Shown piece by piece: positions 63,501-64,000 of a stretch of DNA of 64,000 bases. Where the stretch lies: positions 124,001 to 188,000 of the forward strand of contig WIXG01000041.1 of assembly GCA_009869945.1 (NCBI GenBank). Direction: 5' to 3'. Made by a program: the position numbers and the translations under genes. The stretch comes from Mesaphorura yosii. Its lineage: Eukaryota; Arthropoda; Collembola; Poduromorpha; Tullbergiidae. Numbering within the stretch: the first letter of the stretch is position 1; each line of letters starts with the position of its first letter. Under the pieces are notes generated by a model that had not been told where the DNA came from, ran no database searches, and worked only from the letters and a program-made list of their open reading frames with translations.

Positions 63501-64000
63501 CACCTAATAATGAGCCCCTGATGCTATGAAAAGAATCCGAAGTCAAGATACCAGGCAAACAATGCACAGCAACATCGGAAATCCCTTTCGCTCCCTGTCT
63601 TGAAGACAATTTCCCATTTCACTTTGTAGCGAGCATGCACGTTACTGACGTTACACATTCTACGCAAAAACGCGAACTGCTTCCATTACTCCACCACAGA
63701 ATGCAGAACTGACGGAACGGATAAGAAATTCGCTGGCAATATTGTCCATGTCCACGTAGAGTAGCGTGTGAAAGGAGGGGGAATATTTGCACGATGAATT
63801 AGATCGCCCTTTTGGCTTTGTTTGTGGTTTAAGATGAAAAACGTGCGATGCTCCCTCTTGTTGCCATTTTAATGAGGGCGATTCTCGCTATCTCGATCCT
63901 GTGTTTGTGTTTGTAATTCCGGTATCAATAAAAACAACGCGTCATCGCGTTGGAGGAAGCATGTTATATGGTTAATGGGTTAGCTTCTTGTTCTTGCGTT

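Larger units (their letters stand above)
58129..64000. other. Gene-poor end of the window
   Basis: No confident gene. Two weak minus-strand candidates (59493-59351 and 60590-60408) are listed separately. A region open in several frames at 59.64-59.84 kb has no domain or unambiguous splice borders. The remaining open frames are short, lack ATG starts or are low complexity. No tRNA, rRNA or transposon ends recognised. Confidence 0.4.

Noticed and set aside
1-64000. CRISPR arrays, bacterial operons, rRNA genes, LTR or LINE coding regions
   Set aside because: None seen; the sequence is spliced animal DNA and no reverse transcriptase, integrase or capsid motif was recognised.

Overview
This is nuclear DNA of an animal, most likely an arthropod. 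The genes are split by many introns with GT-AG borders (many only 40-90 bases long, some of several kb), coding exons favour G or C at third positions, and the non-coding DNA is A/T-rich. The window carries nitric oxide synthase, huntingtin and a tenectin-like protein; tenectin is, as far as I know, an arthropod family. Species cannot be read from the sequence. The intact huntingtin and short introns fit a crustacean, springtail or similar lineage better than a fly, but that is a guess.

Layout: 1-7.2 kb holds three small minus-strand genes: a 94-residue secreted peptide, a 328-residue RING-H2/coiled-coil protein, and an uncertain Ser/Ala-rich protein. A tenectin-like extracellular matrix protein (1,514 residues in my model) follows on the minus strand from 15.4 down to 7.66 kb. 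About 12.5 kb without a recognised gene (15.4-27.9 kb) separates its start from the start of nitric oxide synthase (NOS), which runs on the plus strand from 27.9 to 43.4 kb in 18 coding exons. Two short non-autonomous-transposon-like inverted-repeat elements lie in that spacer. Huntingtin occupies 55.6 down to 44.5 kb on the minus strand, tail to tail with NOS. A decayed copy of a calcium-independent phospholipase A2 catalytic domain sits at 58.0-57.0 kb. From 58 to 64 kb only weak candidate exons are visible.

The genes do not form one pathway. NOS makes NO from arginine under Ca2+/calmodulin control; huntingtin is a HEAT-repeat scaffold; the tenectin-like protein is secreted to the matrix and carries many Ser-Gly sites of the kind used for glycosaminoglycan chains. 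The arrangement (tenectin and NOS head to head across a long spacer, NOS and huntingtin tail to tail within about 1.1 kb) is the main structural message. I found no clear new biological system. The best leads are the proteoglycan-like tenectin, a possible alternative first coding exon of NOS, a GC-AG intron in NOS, a RING domain with an unusually long loop, and several orphan exons. All gene models come from reading frames and splice-site consensus only.
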